Assembly: GCF_039541575.1 (NCBI RefSeq)
Contig: NZ_BAABGM010000024.1
Coordinates: 62,001-126,000, forward strand
Direction of reading: 5' to 3'
Origin: Fodinibacter luteus
GTDB lineage: Bacteria > Actinomycetota > Actinomycetes > Actinomycetales > Dermatophilaceae
DNA: 64,000 nt
This document shows, piece after piece, positions 49,689-58,759 of this stretch (its first letter is position 1; every line of letters starts with the position of its first letter). The notes below the pieces were generated by a model that saw only the letters and a list, made by a program, of their open reading frames with translations, was not told the origin of the DNA and searched no databases. A program made the translations under genes and the position numbers.

Positions 49689-50783
49689 TCAGGCCAGCCA
49701 CCGGAGCAGGGCCGCCTCGCAGCGGGCGTACTGCTCGACGGGGCACTGCTCGTCGTCCATGTGGGCGAGGTTCGGGTCGCCGGGGCCGAAGTTGACCGCG
49801 GGCACCCCGATCGCGGAGAAGCGGGCGACGTCGGTCCAGCCCTGCTTCGCCTCGACGGGCAGTCCGAGGGCGTCGACGAAGGCCCGGGCCGCCGGCAGGT
49901 GCAGGCCCGGGCGGGCTCCCCCGGCGTTGTCGACGACGTCGACGTCGAAGCCCGTGAACACCTCCCGCACGTGGGCCTCCGCCTCCGCCTCGGACCGCGA
50001 GGGGGCGTACCGGTAGTTGACCGTGACCGTGCACCGGTCGGGGACGACGTTGGTCGCGGTGCCGCCGGAGATGAGCACGGCGCCCAGTGCCTCGCGGAAC
50101 TCGAGCCCGTCGACGACGACCGTCGCCGGCTCGTAGGAGGTCAGGCGGGCCAGGACCTCGCCGGCATCGTGGATCGCGTTGTGGCCCTTCCAGGGCCGCG
50201 CCGAGTGGGCGGCGACTCCCGTGGTCGAGACCTCCGCCCGCAGGGTGCCCTTGCAGCCGCCCTCGACGCGCCCGTCGGTCGGCTCGAGGAGGACGGCGAA
50301 GTCGGCGTCGGTGAGCAGCTCGGGGCGCTGCTGCTCGACGTGCAGGAGGCCGTTGAACCGCGAGTCGATCTCCTCGGCCTCGTAGAGGACGAGGGTGACG
50401 TCACGGCTCGGCGCTCGCACCTCGTGGGCGACCCGGAGCACGACGGCGACGCCGCCCTTCATGTCGACGGTGCCCCGGCCCCACAGCACCTCGCCGCCCG
50501 GTGCCTCGACCCGGCGGGTGGGCAGGTTCGCGGGGTCGCTCGTGAGGGGCACGGTGTCGAGGTGGCCCGCGAGCACGACCCGCTCCGCGCGACCGAGCGA
50601 GGTGCGGGCGACGACCGTGTTGCCGAGCCGGGTCACGTCGAGGTGCGGCAGGTCACGCAGGGCCGCCTCGACGGCATCCGTGAGGGCCGCCTCCCCGAGG
50701 CTCACCGACTCGATGTCGCACACCGCGGCGGTGAGCGTGGTGACGTCGGCGGTGAGGTCGAGCACGGTGGCGGTGGACGGCAT
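49689..50783 (-). CDS. dapE: Succinyl-diaminopimelate desuccinylase
   Basis: 364 aa M20 dizinc hydrolase that frees LL-DAP from N-succinyl-LL-DAP. Metal and catalytic residues: VLAGHLDTVP (His, Asp), WGRGTVDMKGG (Asp), LYEAEEIDSR (Glu-Glu), LEPTDGRVEGGCKG and the final His in PNLAHMDDEQCP. The insertion of a dimerisation domain (about 180-290) is normal. Divergent from dapD, both behind leaderless promoters, so lysine and cell-wall DAP supply may be set together. Confidence 0.94.
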   Translation of the reverse strand: MPSTATVLDLTADVTTLTAAVCDIESVSLGEAALTDAVEAALRDLPHLDVTRLGNTVVARTSLGRAERVVLAGHLDTVPLTSDPANLPTRRVEAPGGEVLWGRGTVDMKGGVAVVLRVAHEVRAPSRDVTLVLYEAEEIDSRFNGLLHVEQQRPELLTDADFAVLLEPTDGRVEGGCKGTLRAEVSTTGVAAHSARPWKGHNAIHDAGEVLARLTSYEPATVVVDGLEFREALGAVLISGGTATNVVPDRCTVTVNYRYAPSRSEAEAEAHVREVFTGFDVDVVDNAGGARPGLHLPAARAFVDALGLPVEAKQGWTDVARFSAIGVPAVNFGPGDPNLAHMDDEQCPVEQYARCEAALLRWLA

Positions 50784-50789
50784 GCGGCC

Positions 50790-50795
50790 AGCGTA
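50790..50795 (-). promoter_or_regulatory. -10 box TACGCT, leaderless promoter of dapE
   Basis: TACGCT on the minus strand, six bases before ATG 50783. Confidence 0.5.
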
Positions 50796-50857
50796 TCGAC
50801 CGGCCGGGGCCACGCCGCGGCCCGCGGCCGGCGCCCCGGGGCGTCGCCGCGCCACCG

Positions 50858-50863
50858 TAGGCT
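50858..50863 (+). promoter_or_regulatory. -10 box TAGGCT, leaderless promoter of dapD
   Basis: TAGGCT ends seven bases before ATG 50871. Confidence 0.5.
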
Positions 50864-50870
50864 GGTCGGC

Positions 50871-51803
50871 ATGACGCGCACCGCCTGGGGCCACGGCCTG
50901 CTCACCCTCACGGACGACGGGACCGTGCTCGACGCGTGGTTCCCGGCACCGGCGCTCGGCGAGCCCGGCGGCGCGGGAGAGCTGGCGGCCCCCGCGGGCC
51001 TCGAGGCGCTCGTCAAGGCGGATGCCGTGCGCGGCGTGCGCCGCGAGCTGCGCCTCGTCACCGTCGACCTCGACGCACCCCCCGCCGACACCGCCGACGG
51101 GTGGCTGCGCCTGCACCTGCTCTCGCACCGGCTCTGCCCGCCGAACAGCATCGACCTCGACGGCCTCTTCGGCGTGCTCACCAACGTCGTGTGGACCTCG
51201 CAGGGCCCCTGTGCCGTCGACGGCTTCGAGCTGACCCGTGCCCGGATGCTCGCGCGCGGGCCGGTGCAGGTGTTCGGCGTCGACAAGTTCCCCCGGATGA
51301 CCGACTACGTCGTGCCGAGCGGGGTCCGGGTCGCGGATGCCGACCGCGTGCGCCTCGGTGCCCACCTCGCGAGCGGCACGACCGTCATGCACGAGGGGTT
51401 CGTCAACTTCAACGCCGGCACCCTCGGCACGTCGATGGTCGAGGGCCGGATCAGCCAGGGCGTCGTCGTCGGCGACGGCTCCGACATCGGTGGCGGCGCC
51501 TCGACGATGGGCACGCTCTCCGGCGGGGGCACGGAACGCGTCAGCATCGGTGAGCGTTGCCTCCTCGGAGCCGAGTCCGGGCTCGGCATCGCGCTCGGTG
51601 ACGACTGCGTCGTCGAGGCCGGGCTCTACCTCACCGCCGGGACGAAGGTGACCCTGCCCGACGGGACCGTCACCAAGGCCCGCGAGCTGTCCGGGCAGGG
51701 CAGCCTGCTCTTCCGGCGCAACTCGGTGACCGGCACCGTCGAGGCCCACCCGCGCGACGGCCACGGCATCGTGCTCAACTCGGCGCTCCACGCCAACGAC
51801 TGA
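50871..51803 (+). CDS. dapD: Tetrahydrodipicolinate N-succinyltransferase
   Basis: 310 aa. The actinobacterial DapD type: an N-terminal alpha/beta domain (to about 130), then a left-handed beta helix of hexapeptide turns (about 160-280; VRLGAHLASGTTVMHEGFVN, GVVVGDGSDIGGGASTMGTL) and a short tail. It succinylates tetrahydrodipicolinate from succinyl-CoA in DAP/lysine synthesis. Partner dapE is divergent and dapC lies at 56191. Confidence 0.95.
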   Translation: MTRTAWGHGLLTLTDDGTVLDAWFPAPALGEPGGAGELAAPAGLEALVKADAVRGVRRELRLVTVDLDAPPADTADGWLRLHLLSHRLCPPNSIDLDGLFGVLTNVVWTSQGPCAVDGFELTRARMLARGPVQVFGVDKFPRMTDYVVPSGVRVADADRVRLGAHLASGTTVMHEGFVNFNAGTLGTSMVEGRISQGVVVGDGSDIGGGASTMGTLSGGGTERVSIGERCLLGAESGLGIALGDDCVVEAGLYLTAGTKVTLPDGTVTKARELSGQGSLLFRRNSVTGTVEAHPRDGHGIVLNSALHAND

Positions 51804-51880
51804 CCCCGCCCGGGGCGGCAGGCCCACCGCCACGGCCCCGACGACCCACACCACCTGACCACCGAAGGACACCGCACCGC

Positions 51881-52771
51881 ATGCCGCGCACCCCGAAGGG
51901 CGCCCTCACGCTCGCCGAGGAGGGGCCGCCGTCCGCGCGCCGGCGCCGGTTCGCCGTGCTCCTCGTGCTCGCCCTCGTCGCCGTCCTGGGCACCGCGGCC
52001 TACGTCGGCATCGGGCACCTGCGCGCCATCGTCACCGGTGAGCAGTGCCGCGTCACCGCGGCGGGCTCGACCTTCCAGTGGGCTCCCGACCAGGCGAGCA
52101 ACGCGGCGGCGATCACCGCGATCGCCGTCCAGCGCGACCTGCCGCCGCGGGCCGCGACGATCGCCATCGCGACCGCCATGCAGGAGTCCAAGGTGCGCAA
52201 CGTGCGGTTCGGCGACCGCGACTCGCTCGGGCTGTTCCAGCAGCGCCCCTCGCAGGGCTGGGGCACCCCCGAGCAGATCCTCAACCCGGAGTACTCGACG
52301 AACAAGTTCTACGACGCTCTCGTCGAGGTCGACGGGTACACCGAGATGGACATCGCCGAGGCCGCCCAGGCCGTGCAGCGGTCCGCGGCCGGCGAGGCCT
52401 ACGCCCAGCACGAGCCGCAGGCGCGCGTCACGGCATCCGTGCTCTCGGGCCAGACCCACGCCGGCGCCGTGTGCGCGCTCAAGGACCCCGAGGACGCAGG
52501 CGACCCCGAGCGGGTCGCCGCGCTGCTCGAGCAGGACTTCGGGGTGTCGGCCGACGTCGACGGCTCGACCGTCGTCGTGCGCACCGACGACGACGACCTC
52601 GCGTGGGCCGTGGGCTCCTGGGCCGTGGCGCGCGCCACCGACACCGGGGCGGTGCGGGTCGTCGTCGGCGACCGGGAGTGGCAGCGCGCCATGGCGGACT
52701 CGGCCCTGGAGTGGCGCACCGTCGACGCCCCGGGCGCGGACGCCCCGGCCGTCACCATCCACCTGGCCTGA
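51881..52771 (+). CDS. Membrane-anchored lysozyme-like protein
   Basis: 296 aa. One membrane helix (about 24-46; RFAVLLVLALVAVLGTAAYV), then a lysozyme/transglycosylase-like core: SNAAAITAIAVQRDLPPRAA, ATAMQESKVRN with the candidate catalytic Glu, and GDRDSLGLFQQRPSQGWGTP. The C-terminal part (about 205-296) is acidic and of unknown fold. Homologues are common in actinobacteria and often misnamed heavy-metal transporter. A murein hydrolase role beside dapD is reasonable but untested. GAAGGA ribosome site upstream of ATG. Confidence 0.75.
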   Translation: MPRTPKGALTLAEEGPPSARRRRFAVLLVLALVAVLGTAAYVGIGHLRAIVTGEQCRVTAAGSTFQWAPDQASNAAAITAIAVQRDLPPRAATIAIATAMQESKVRNVRFGDRDSLGLFQQRPSQGWGTPEQILNPEYSTNKFYDALVEVDGYTEMDIAEAAQAVQRSAAGEAYAQHEPQARVTASVLSGQTHAGAVCALKDPEDAGDPERVAALLEQDFGVSADVDGSTVVVRTDDDDLAWAVGSWAVARATDTGAVRVVVGDREWQRAMADSALEWRTVDAPGADAPAVTIHLA

Positions 52772-52860
52772 ACCCTGCCCGGGCGCCCCCGGGCCTCCCC
52801 CGGGCCTCCCCCAACCCCCTCCGCGGGCCTCTCCGTGAGGCTCAGGGCACTCCGCGGGCT

Positions 52861-52918
52861 CAGGAGCACTCCGCGGGCTCAGGGCCGTCAGCGCACCTGA
52901 GCCGACGAGGTGCTCCTG
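52861..52918. terminator. Nested inverted repeats between convergent genes
   Basis: CAGGAGCAC (52861) pairs with GTGCTCCTG (ending 52918), and inside it GGCTCAGG (52876) pairs with CCTGAGCC (52896). Just upstream the unit GCACTCCGCGGGCTCAGG is present twice. Likely a two-way terminator. Confidence 0.6.
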
Positions 52919-52951
52919 ACTGCGCGGGGTCGTCGGCGAGGATGCCGTGGG

Positions 52952-54151
52952 TCAGGTCGTGAGGCTGAGCTCGCGCGCGGCCGACCGGGCCGGCACCGAC
53001 GCCATGGCCTGCTCGAGGTCGGCCACGACGTCGTCGGGGCTCTCGAGCCCGACGGACAGCCGGAGCAGCCCGGCGTCCGGGCGTGCCTCGGCGGCGACCG
53101 GACGGTGGGTCAGGGCCGCAGGGTGCTGGACGAGGGTGTCGACCCCCCCGAGCGAGACGGCGTGCGTCACGAGGCGGCAGTGCTCGGCGACCGCGGCCGC
53201 GGCCGCGTACCCGCCGGCGAGGGTGAACGCGAGGACGGCGCCCGGCCCGCTCATCTGCCTCCCGACGAGACCGGATGGGTCGCACTCGGGCAGCCCGGGG
53301 TAGTGGACGCGCTCGACCTCGGCCCGCCCGGCGAGCCACCCGGCGACGACGGTGGCGTGCTCCTGCTGGGTGCGCACGCGCACCGGGAGGGTCTGCAGCC
53401 CCCGGTGCAGCTCGTAGGCCGACTGCGGGGAGAGCAGCCCGCCGGTGACCGCCCGCACCCGGCGCAGCCGGGCCGCCCACGCGTCGTCGGTCGCGACGAC
53501 CCCGCCGAGCAGGTCACCGTGGCCCCCGATGAACTTCGTCGCCGAGTGCACGCTGAGCGCCGCCCCGTGCGCGAGCGGCTGCTGCAGCACCGGGGTGGCG
53601 AAGGTGTTGTCGACGAGCACGGGGACGCCGCCCGCCCGCTCGACGACGTCGTGGATGTCGACGAGGTCGAGCGAGGGGTTGCCCGGGGTCTCGACGATGA
53701 CGAGGCCCGTGTCCGGGCGGGTCGCGGCGTCCACCGTGGCGGCCGTCGCCCACGTGACGCGGGTGCCGAGCAGCCCGGTGGCGAGCAGGTGGTCGGTGCC
53801 TCCGTACAGCGGGCGGACCGCGACGACGTGCGGCCGCCCCGCGGCGACGGCGGCGAGCAGGCAGGCGGAGATCGCGGCCATGCCCGACGCGAAGGCCACC
53901 CCGGCCCGGGCCCCCTCGAGCCGGGCCACGGCGCGCTCGAAGCGGTCGACGGTGGGGTTCCACAGCCGCTGGTAGACGAGCGAGTCGTCGTCGAGCGGCC
54001 GGCCCCCCGACGCCATCCGCTCGTAGGCCTGCCCACCGCGCTCGACACCGGGCAGGGGGTAGGTGCTCGACAGGTCGATCGGGGGGACGTGCACGCCGAG
54101 GGCCGTGAGGTCCTCGCGGCCGGCGTGGACGGCGAGAGTTCCGTGCTCCAT
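52952..54151 (-). CDS. Cys/Met-metabolism PLP lyase (cystathionine/methionine gamma-lyase type)
   Basis: 399 aa. Fold type I enzyme: YQRLWNPTVDRFERAVARLE, ASGMAAISACLLAA, PLYGGTDHLL, VIVETPGNPSLDL, VLVDNTFATPVLQQPL and the PLP Lys in SVHSATKFIGGHGD (about residue 200). Could be cystathionine gamma-lyase, gamma-synthase or methionine gamma-lyase; the linked Lrp regulator makes an amino-acid catabolic role more likely. GATCCT has leaderless spacing before the ATG. Confidence 0.88.
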   Translation of the reverse strand: MEHGTLAVHAGREDLTALGVHVPPIDLSSTYPLPGVERGGQAYERMASGGRPLDDDSLVYQRLWNPTVDRFERAVARLEGARAGVAFASGMAAISACLLAAVAAGRPHVVAVRPLYGGTDHLLATGLLGTRVTWATAATVDAATRPDTGLVIVETPGNPSLDLVDIHDVVERAGGVPVLVDNTFATPVLQQPLAHGAALSVHSATKFIGGHGDLLGGVVATDDAWAARLRRVRAVTGGLLSPQSAYELHRGLQTLPVRVRTQQEHATVVAGWLAGRAEVERVHYPGLPECDPSGLVGRQMSGPGAVLAFTLAGGYAAAAAVAEHCRLVTHAVSLGGVDTLVQHPAALTHRPVAAEARPDAGLLRLSVGLESPDDVVADLEQAMASVPARSAARELSLTT

Positions 54152-54167
54152 ACGCTCAGGATCGCGC

Positions 54168-54201
54168 TTTCTCCGATTCAGGCACAAGGAATCCGGGGAA
54201 A
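54168..54201. promoter_or_regulatory. Imperfect inverted repeat, candidate Lrp operator
   Basis: TTTCTCCGATTC (54168-54179) faces GAATCCGGGGAAA (54189-54201) in a stretch unusually rich in A and T for this window. It lies between the PLP lyase gene and the Lrp-type gene that is divergent from it. Confidence 0.5.
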
Positions 54202-54241
54202 CCTCGGCGAAGATCACCTTCGGCCGGGGATGCTTGGGTGC

Positions 54242-54763
54242 ATGACCGCTCCCGAGCCCGGCGACCGGCGGAATCCACGGCCCGCACGGGTCCCGCGCAC
54301 CGCACCTCGCCCCCTCGACGCGGTCGACCGGCTCCTCGTCGAGCTGCTCGCCCAGGACGGCCGGATGCCGAACGCGGAGCTGGCCCGGCGGGTGGGCCTC
54401 GCGGAGTCGACGTGCGCCGGCCGGGTCAAGGCCCTCCGCGATGCCGGGGTCGTGCGAGCCGTGCGGGCCGAGATCGACCTCGCCGCGGTCGGGCGCCCCA
54501 TGGAGGCGATGGTCGCCCTCCGGTTCACCGGCCACGCTCGTGAGTCGATGGACTCCTTCCGCGACCGGGTGGCGTCCATCCCGGGGGTCGTCGCGGCCTA
54601 CCACGTCGCCGGGGCCGACGACTTCCTCGTGCACATCAGCGGGGCGACGGCCAACGACCTGCGCGACCTCGTGCTCGACCACCTCACGTCGGTCGAGGGG
54701 GTCGCGCACGCCCAGACGAGCCTCATCTTCGAGCGGGTGCGCGGTCGGCGGCCGCTCGGCTGA
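54242..54763 (+). CDS. Lrp/AsnC-family transcriptional regulator
   Basis: 173 aa. A Pro/Arg-rich lead (1-25), a helix-turn-helix (about 28-75; DRLLVELLAQDGRMPNAELA, VGLAESTCAGRVKALRDAG), and an RAM ligand-binding domain (about 90-165; EAMVALRFTGH, VVAAYHVAGADDFLVHISG). Most likely it controls the divergent Cys/Met PLP lyase in response to an amino acid. No obvious ribosome site. Confidence 0.9.
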   Translation: MTAPEPGDRRNPRPARVPRTAPRPLDAVDRLLVELLAQDGRMPNAELARRVGLAESTCAGRVKALRDAGVVRAVRAEIDLAAVGRPMEAMVALRFTGHARESMDSFRDRVASIPGVVAAYHVAGADDFLVHISGATANDLRDLVLDHLTSVEGVAHAQTSLIFERVRGRRPLG

Positions 54764-54805
54764 GGCGCCGGGTCCGGCGCGCGCCCGCGCCCGCCCTCCG
54801 CCGGG

Positions 54806-56092
<1,287 letters not shown>

Positions 56093-56130
56093 GTCGAAAG
56101 GTCCTTCTCGTCGGGCGCGGAGTCGGTGCG

Positions 56131-56136
56131 ACCCTA
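56131..56136 (-). promoter_or_regulatory. -10 box TAGGGT of gltA
   Basis: TAGGGT on the minus strand with TTCCCG 17 bases upstream; transcript start near 56124 gives a leader of about 31 bases holding the AAGGACC ribosome site. Confidence 0.45.
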
Positions 56137-56190
56137 CCGCCCGTGCTCCGAGCCGGGAAACGCAGCGGACCGGGCGGTGGCCGTCGAAGG

Positions 56191-57339
56191 TCAGGCGAGG
56201 CGGCGAACGGCGGCTTCGACCCGCTCGTCGGTCGCCGTGAGCGCGAGGCGCACGTGCTCGCGACCCGCGGGACCGTAGAAGTCGCCGGGGGCGGCGAGGA
56301 TGCCGCGCGCGGCGAGCCGCTCGAGCGTGACCCGGCCCTCCTCCCCCGCCGTGGCCCACAGGTAGAGGCCCGCCTCGGAGTCGTCGACGCGCAGGCCGAA
56401 GCGCTCGACCGCCGGGAGCAGGGCCTGCCGCCGGGCGGCGTACCGCTCCTTCTGCAGCACGACGTGGTCGGCGTCGGACAACGCGGCGAGCACCGCCCGC
56501 TGCACCGGCCAGGGCACCATCATCCCGGCGTGCTTGCGCACCTCGAGGAGGCGCCCGACGAGGACGGGGTCGCCCGCGACGAACGCGGCGCGGTACCCGG
56601 CGAGGTTGGACTGCTTGGACAGCGAGTAGACGCAGAGCAGCCCCTCGTGCGAGCCACCGGTGACGCGGGGGTCGAGGAGCGACGGCGTCGTCGGGGGTTC
56701 GCGCGAGCCCGCCGCGCGCGGGCGCCAGTCGAGCTCGGCGTAGCACTCGTCGGAGGCGACGACGACCCCGTGCCGACGGGCCCACGACACGACCTTGGCG
56801 AGGTGCTCGATGCCGAGGACGCGCCCGGTCGGGTTGCTGGGGGTGTTGAGCCACAGCAGTCGCGGCGTCGTCGACGGGGTGAGCGGGCCGAGCGCCGTCA
56901 GCGCGTCGACCGCCACCGGGGTGGCCCCGACGAGCCGGGCCCCGACGTCGTAGGTCGGGTACGCGACCCGGGGGAAGGCGACGACGTCCCCGGGGCCGAG
57001 GCCGAGGAGCAGCGGTAGCCACGCGACGAGCTCCTTGGAGCCGATCGTCGGCAGCACGCCCGCCGGGTCGACGTCGGGCACCCCACGGCGGGCGGCGAAC
57101 CACGTGGCCACGGCCTCCCGCAGGTCGGCCGTGCCCCAGGTCAGGGGGTAGCCGTGGGCGTCGGAGGCCTCGGCCAGCGCGTCGCGGACGACCTCGGGGG
57201 TCGGGTCGACCGGGGTGCCGACCGACAGGTCGACGAGCCCGGTACCCGCCGTGCCGCCCAGGGAGGGGTCGGAAAAGGCGCTCGCCCGCTCCTTGGTCGG
57301 AGCGAGCGAGTCCCACGGGAAGTCGGGGAGCTGGAGCAC
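56191..57339 (-). CDS. dapC: Succinyldiaminopimelate transaminase
   Basis: 382 aa fold-type I aminotransferase of the actinobacterial DapC type. PDFPWDSLAPTKERA at the start is typical. PLP contacts: SKELVAWLPLLLGLGPGDVV, NTPSNPTGRVL, VASDECYAEL and the Lys in VYSLSKQSNLAGYRAAFVAG. It aminates N-succinyl-2-amino-6-ketopimelate. GTG start 16 bases after the fdxA stop, so probably co-transcribed with fdxA as in mycobacteria. Confidence 0.93.
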   Translation of the reverse strand: MLQLPDFPWDSLAPTKERASAFSDPSLGGTAGTGLVDLSVGTPVDPTPEVVRDALAEASDAHGYPLTWGTADLREAVATWFAARRGVPDVDPAGVLPTIGSKELVAWLPLLLGLGPGDVVAFPRVAYPTYDVGARLVGATPVAVDALTALGPLTPSTTPRLLWLNTPSNPTGRVLGIEHLAKVVSWARRHGVVVASDECYAELDWRPRAAGSREPPTTPSLLDPRVTGGSHEGLLCVYSLSKQSNLAGYRAAFVAGDPVLVGRLLEVRKHAGMMVPWPVQRAVLAALSDADHVVLQKERYAARRQALLPAVERFGLRVDDSEAGLYLWATAGEEGRVTLERLAARGILAAPGDFYGPAGREHVRLALTATDERVEAAVRRLA

Positions 57340-57355
57340 CCGGCGGCACCCGCCC

Positions 57356-57682
57356 CTACTCGTCGTGCTCCTGCGGCGGCAGGGCGGCGATGATCGGGTG
57401 GTCCTTGGGGATCATGCCGAGCTTGGCCGCCCCGCCCGGGCTGCCGAGGTCGTCGAAGAACTCGACGTTGGCCTTGTAGTACTCGGCCCACTGCTCGGGC
57501 ACGTCGTCCTCGTAGTAGATCGCCTCGACCGGGCAGACCGGCTCGCACGCACCGCAGTCGACGCACTCGTCGGGGTGGATGTAGAGGCTGCGCTCGCCCT
57601 CGTAGATGCAGTCGACGGGGCACTCCTCGATGCAGGCCTTGTCCTTGAGGTCCACACAGGGCTGCGCGATCACGTACGTCAT
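57356..57682 (-). CDS. fdxA: Ferredoxin, seven-iron type
   Basis: 108 aa. N-terminal cluster region CVDLKDKACIEECPVDC and second CVDCGACEPVCPVEAIYYED provide the cysteines for a [3Fe-4S] and a [4Fe-4S] cluster, followed by the usual C-terminal extension (WAEYYKANVEFFDDLGSPGG). An electron carrier, possibly for P450s. The ATG lies seven bases after the TAGTAT -10 box, so it is leaderless. Confidence 0.96.
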   Translation of the reverse strand: MTYVIAQPCVDLKDKACIEECPVDCIYEGERSLYIHPDECVDCGACEPVCPVEAIYYEDDVPEQWAEYYKANVEFFDDLGSPGGAAKLGMIPKDHPIIAALPPQEHDE

Positions 57683-57689
57683 GGCGGAC

Positions 57690-57696
57690 ATACTAT
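57690..57696. promoter_or_regulatory. Overlapping bidirectional -10 boxes between fdxA and the GNAT gene
   Basis: CATACTATG is nearly palindromic: read rightward it gives TACTAT (57691-57696), read leftward TAGTAT (57695-57690). Each box is exactly seven bases from a start codon, 57704 on the right and 57682 on the left. Both genes would be transcribed without leader from one shared 7-bp element. Confidence 0.6.
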
Positions 57697-57703
57697 GCGG
57701 GCC

Positions 57704-58747
57704 ATGGACGACGAGGCGGCCGGGCCGGACCGCGGCCCGCGCGTCGGGTCCAGGGTCGTCGTGCGACACCGCCTCGAGCGCCCCGACCTCCTCACCGGGG
57801 CCACCCTGACCGACGTCGTCGGCGAGCTCGTCGCGAGTGACGCCGAGGCCCTGCTCGTGCGCACCCGCCGCGGCGAGGTCCGGGTCCCGCGACCGCTCGT
57901 CACGGTCGTCAAGGAGGTGCCGCCGGCGCCGTCGCGCCGCGGGGCGCCGCACCGGGCCCTGTCGGTCGAGGGCCTCCAGCGCGTCATGGTCGAGGCCTGG
58001 CCGGCCGTCGAGACCGCCCGGCTCGGCGACTGGCTGCTGCGGGCGTCGGGAGGGTTCACCCACCGCGCCAACTCCGTCGTCACGGTCGGCAGCCCGGGGA
58101 TGCCGGTGCCGGACGCCCTCGACGCGGTCGAGCGCTGGTACGCGGCGCGGGGCCTGCCCCCCGACGTCACGGTCGCCGTGCCGCTCGAGGCCGACGTGCA
58201 CGACGACCCGGTCGCCGTGGAGGCCCTGGCCCGGGGCTGGGCGCCCCGCGTGCCGACCCTCACGCTGACCGCCCCCACCCGACTTCTTGCACATCACCCG
58301 CGCCCGGACCGCCCCGGCGGCCCCCACCGCGTGGGTGATGTGCAGGGAGTCGAGGTGGGTGGGGAGCTCACCCCGCAGTGGTTCGAGGCGTTTCGCAGCT
58401 ACCGCACGGTCGACGACGAGGCGGTGGCCCGGGCGGTGCTCACCGGCTCACCGGCCCAGGTGTTCGCGACCGCCCGGGACGAGGGCGGGCGGGTCGTCGG
58501 CATCGGCCGCCTGGCCGTCGCGGCCGCGTGGGGCGGCGTCGCGGCGATGTGGGTCGCCCCCGACGCGCGCCGACGGGGCGTCGCGTCCGCGGTGCTCGCC
58601 GCCCTCGCCGGCGCGGCAGGACGCGCCGGCGCGGCGTCGGTGCACCTGCAGACCGACTCGGACAACACGGCGGCGCTGCGGCTGTTCGAGGGCCACGGCT
58701 TCGAGCGCCACCACGCGTACGTCAACCTCCGCCGGCTCGCGGGCTGA
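57704..58747 (+). CDS. GNAT-family N-acetyltransferase with an N-terminal extra domain
   Basis: 347 aa. Residues 1-75 form a small beta domain (RVGSRVVVRHRLERPDLLTG; RTRRGEVRVPRPLVTVVKEV); 85-185 look like a first, degenerate acetyltransferase unit (MVEAWPAVETARLGDWLLRA); the C-terminal GNAT (about 240-347) has VAAMWVAPDARRRGVASAVL (acetyl-CoA loop) and NTAALRLFEGHGFERHHAYV. Between the two GNAT-like parts an about 25-residue stretch is encoded by a palindromic insert (58288-58344). Start ATG 57704 is preferred over ATG 57695, which lies inside the -10 box. Substrate unknown. Confidence 0.85.
   Translation: MDDEAAGPDRGPRVGSRVVVRHRLERPDLLTGATLTDVVGELVASDAEALLVRTRRGEVRVPRPLVTVVKEVPPAPSRRGAPHRALSVEGLQRVMVEAWPAVETARLGDWLLRASGGFTHRANSVVTVGSPGMPVPDALDAVERWYAARGLPPDVTVAVPLEADVHDDPVAVEALARGWAPRVPTLTLTAPTRLLAHHPRPDRPGGPHRVGDVQGVEVGGELTPQWFEAFRSYRTVDDEAVARAVLTGSPAQVFATARDEGGRVVGIGRLAVAAAWGGVAAMWVAPDARRRGVASAVLAALAGAAGRAGAASVHLQTDSDNTAALRLFEGHGFERHHAYVNLRRLAG
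58288..58344. repeat. Palindromic element inserted in the GNAT coding region
   Basis: TGCACATCACCC (58288-58299) and GGGTGATGTGCA (58333-58344) are perfect inverted arms, with GACT flanks extending the match outward. It is read in frame, adding roughly 25 residues (TRLLAHHPRPDRPGGPHRVG and following) with a different composition between the two GNAT units. Confidence 0.7.
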
Positions 58748-58759
58748 ACCGGGCGACCG

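Noticed and set aside
52772..52951. Short direct repeats as a possible mobile element end
   Set aside because: They form a nested hairpin between convergent genes with no transposase or target duplication; a terminator is simpler.
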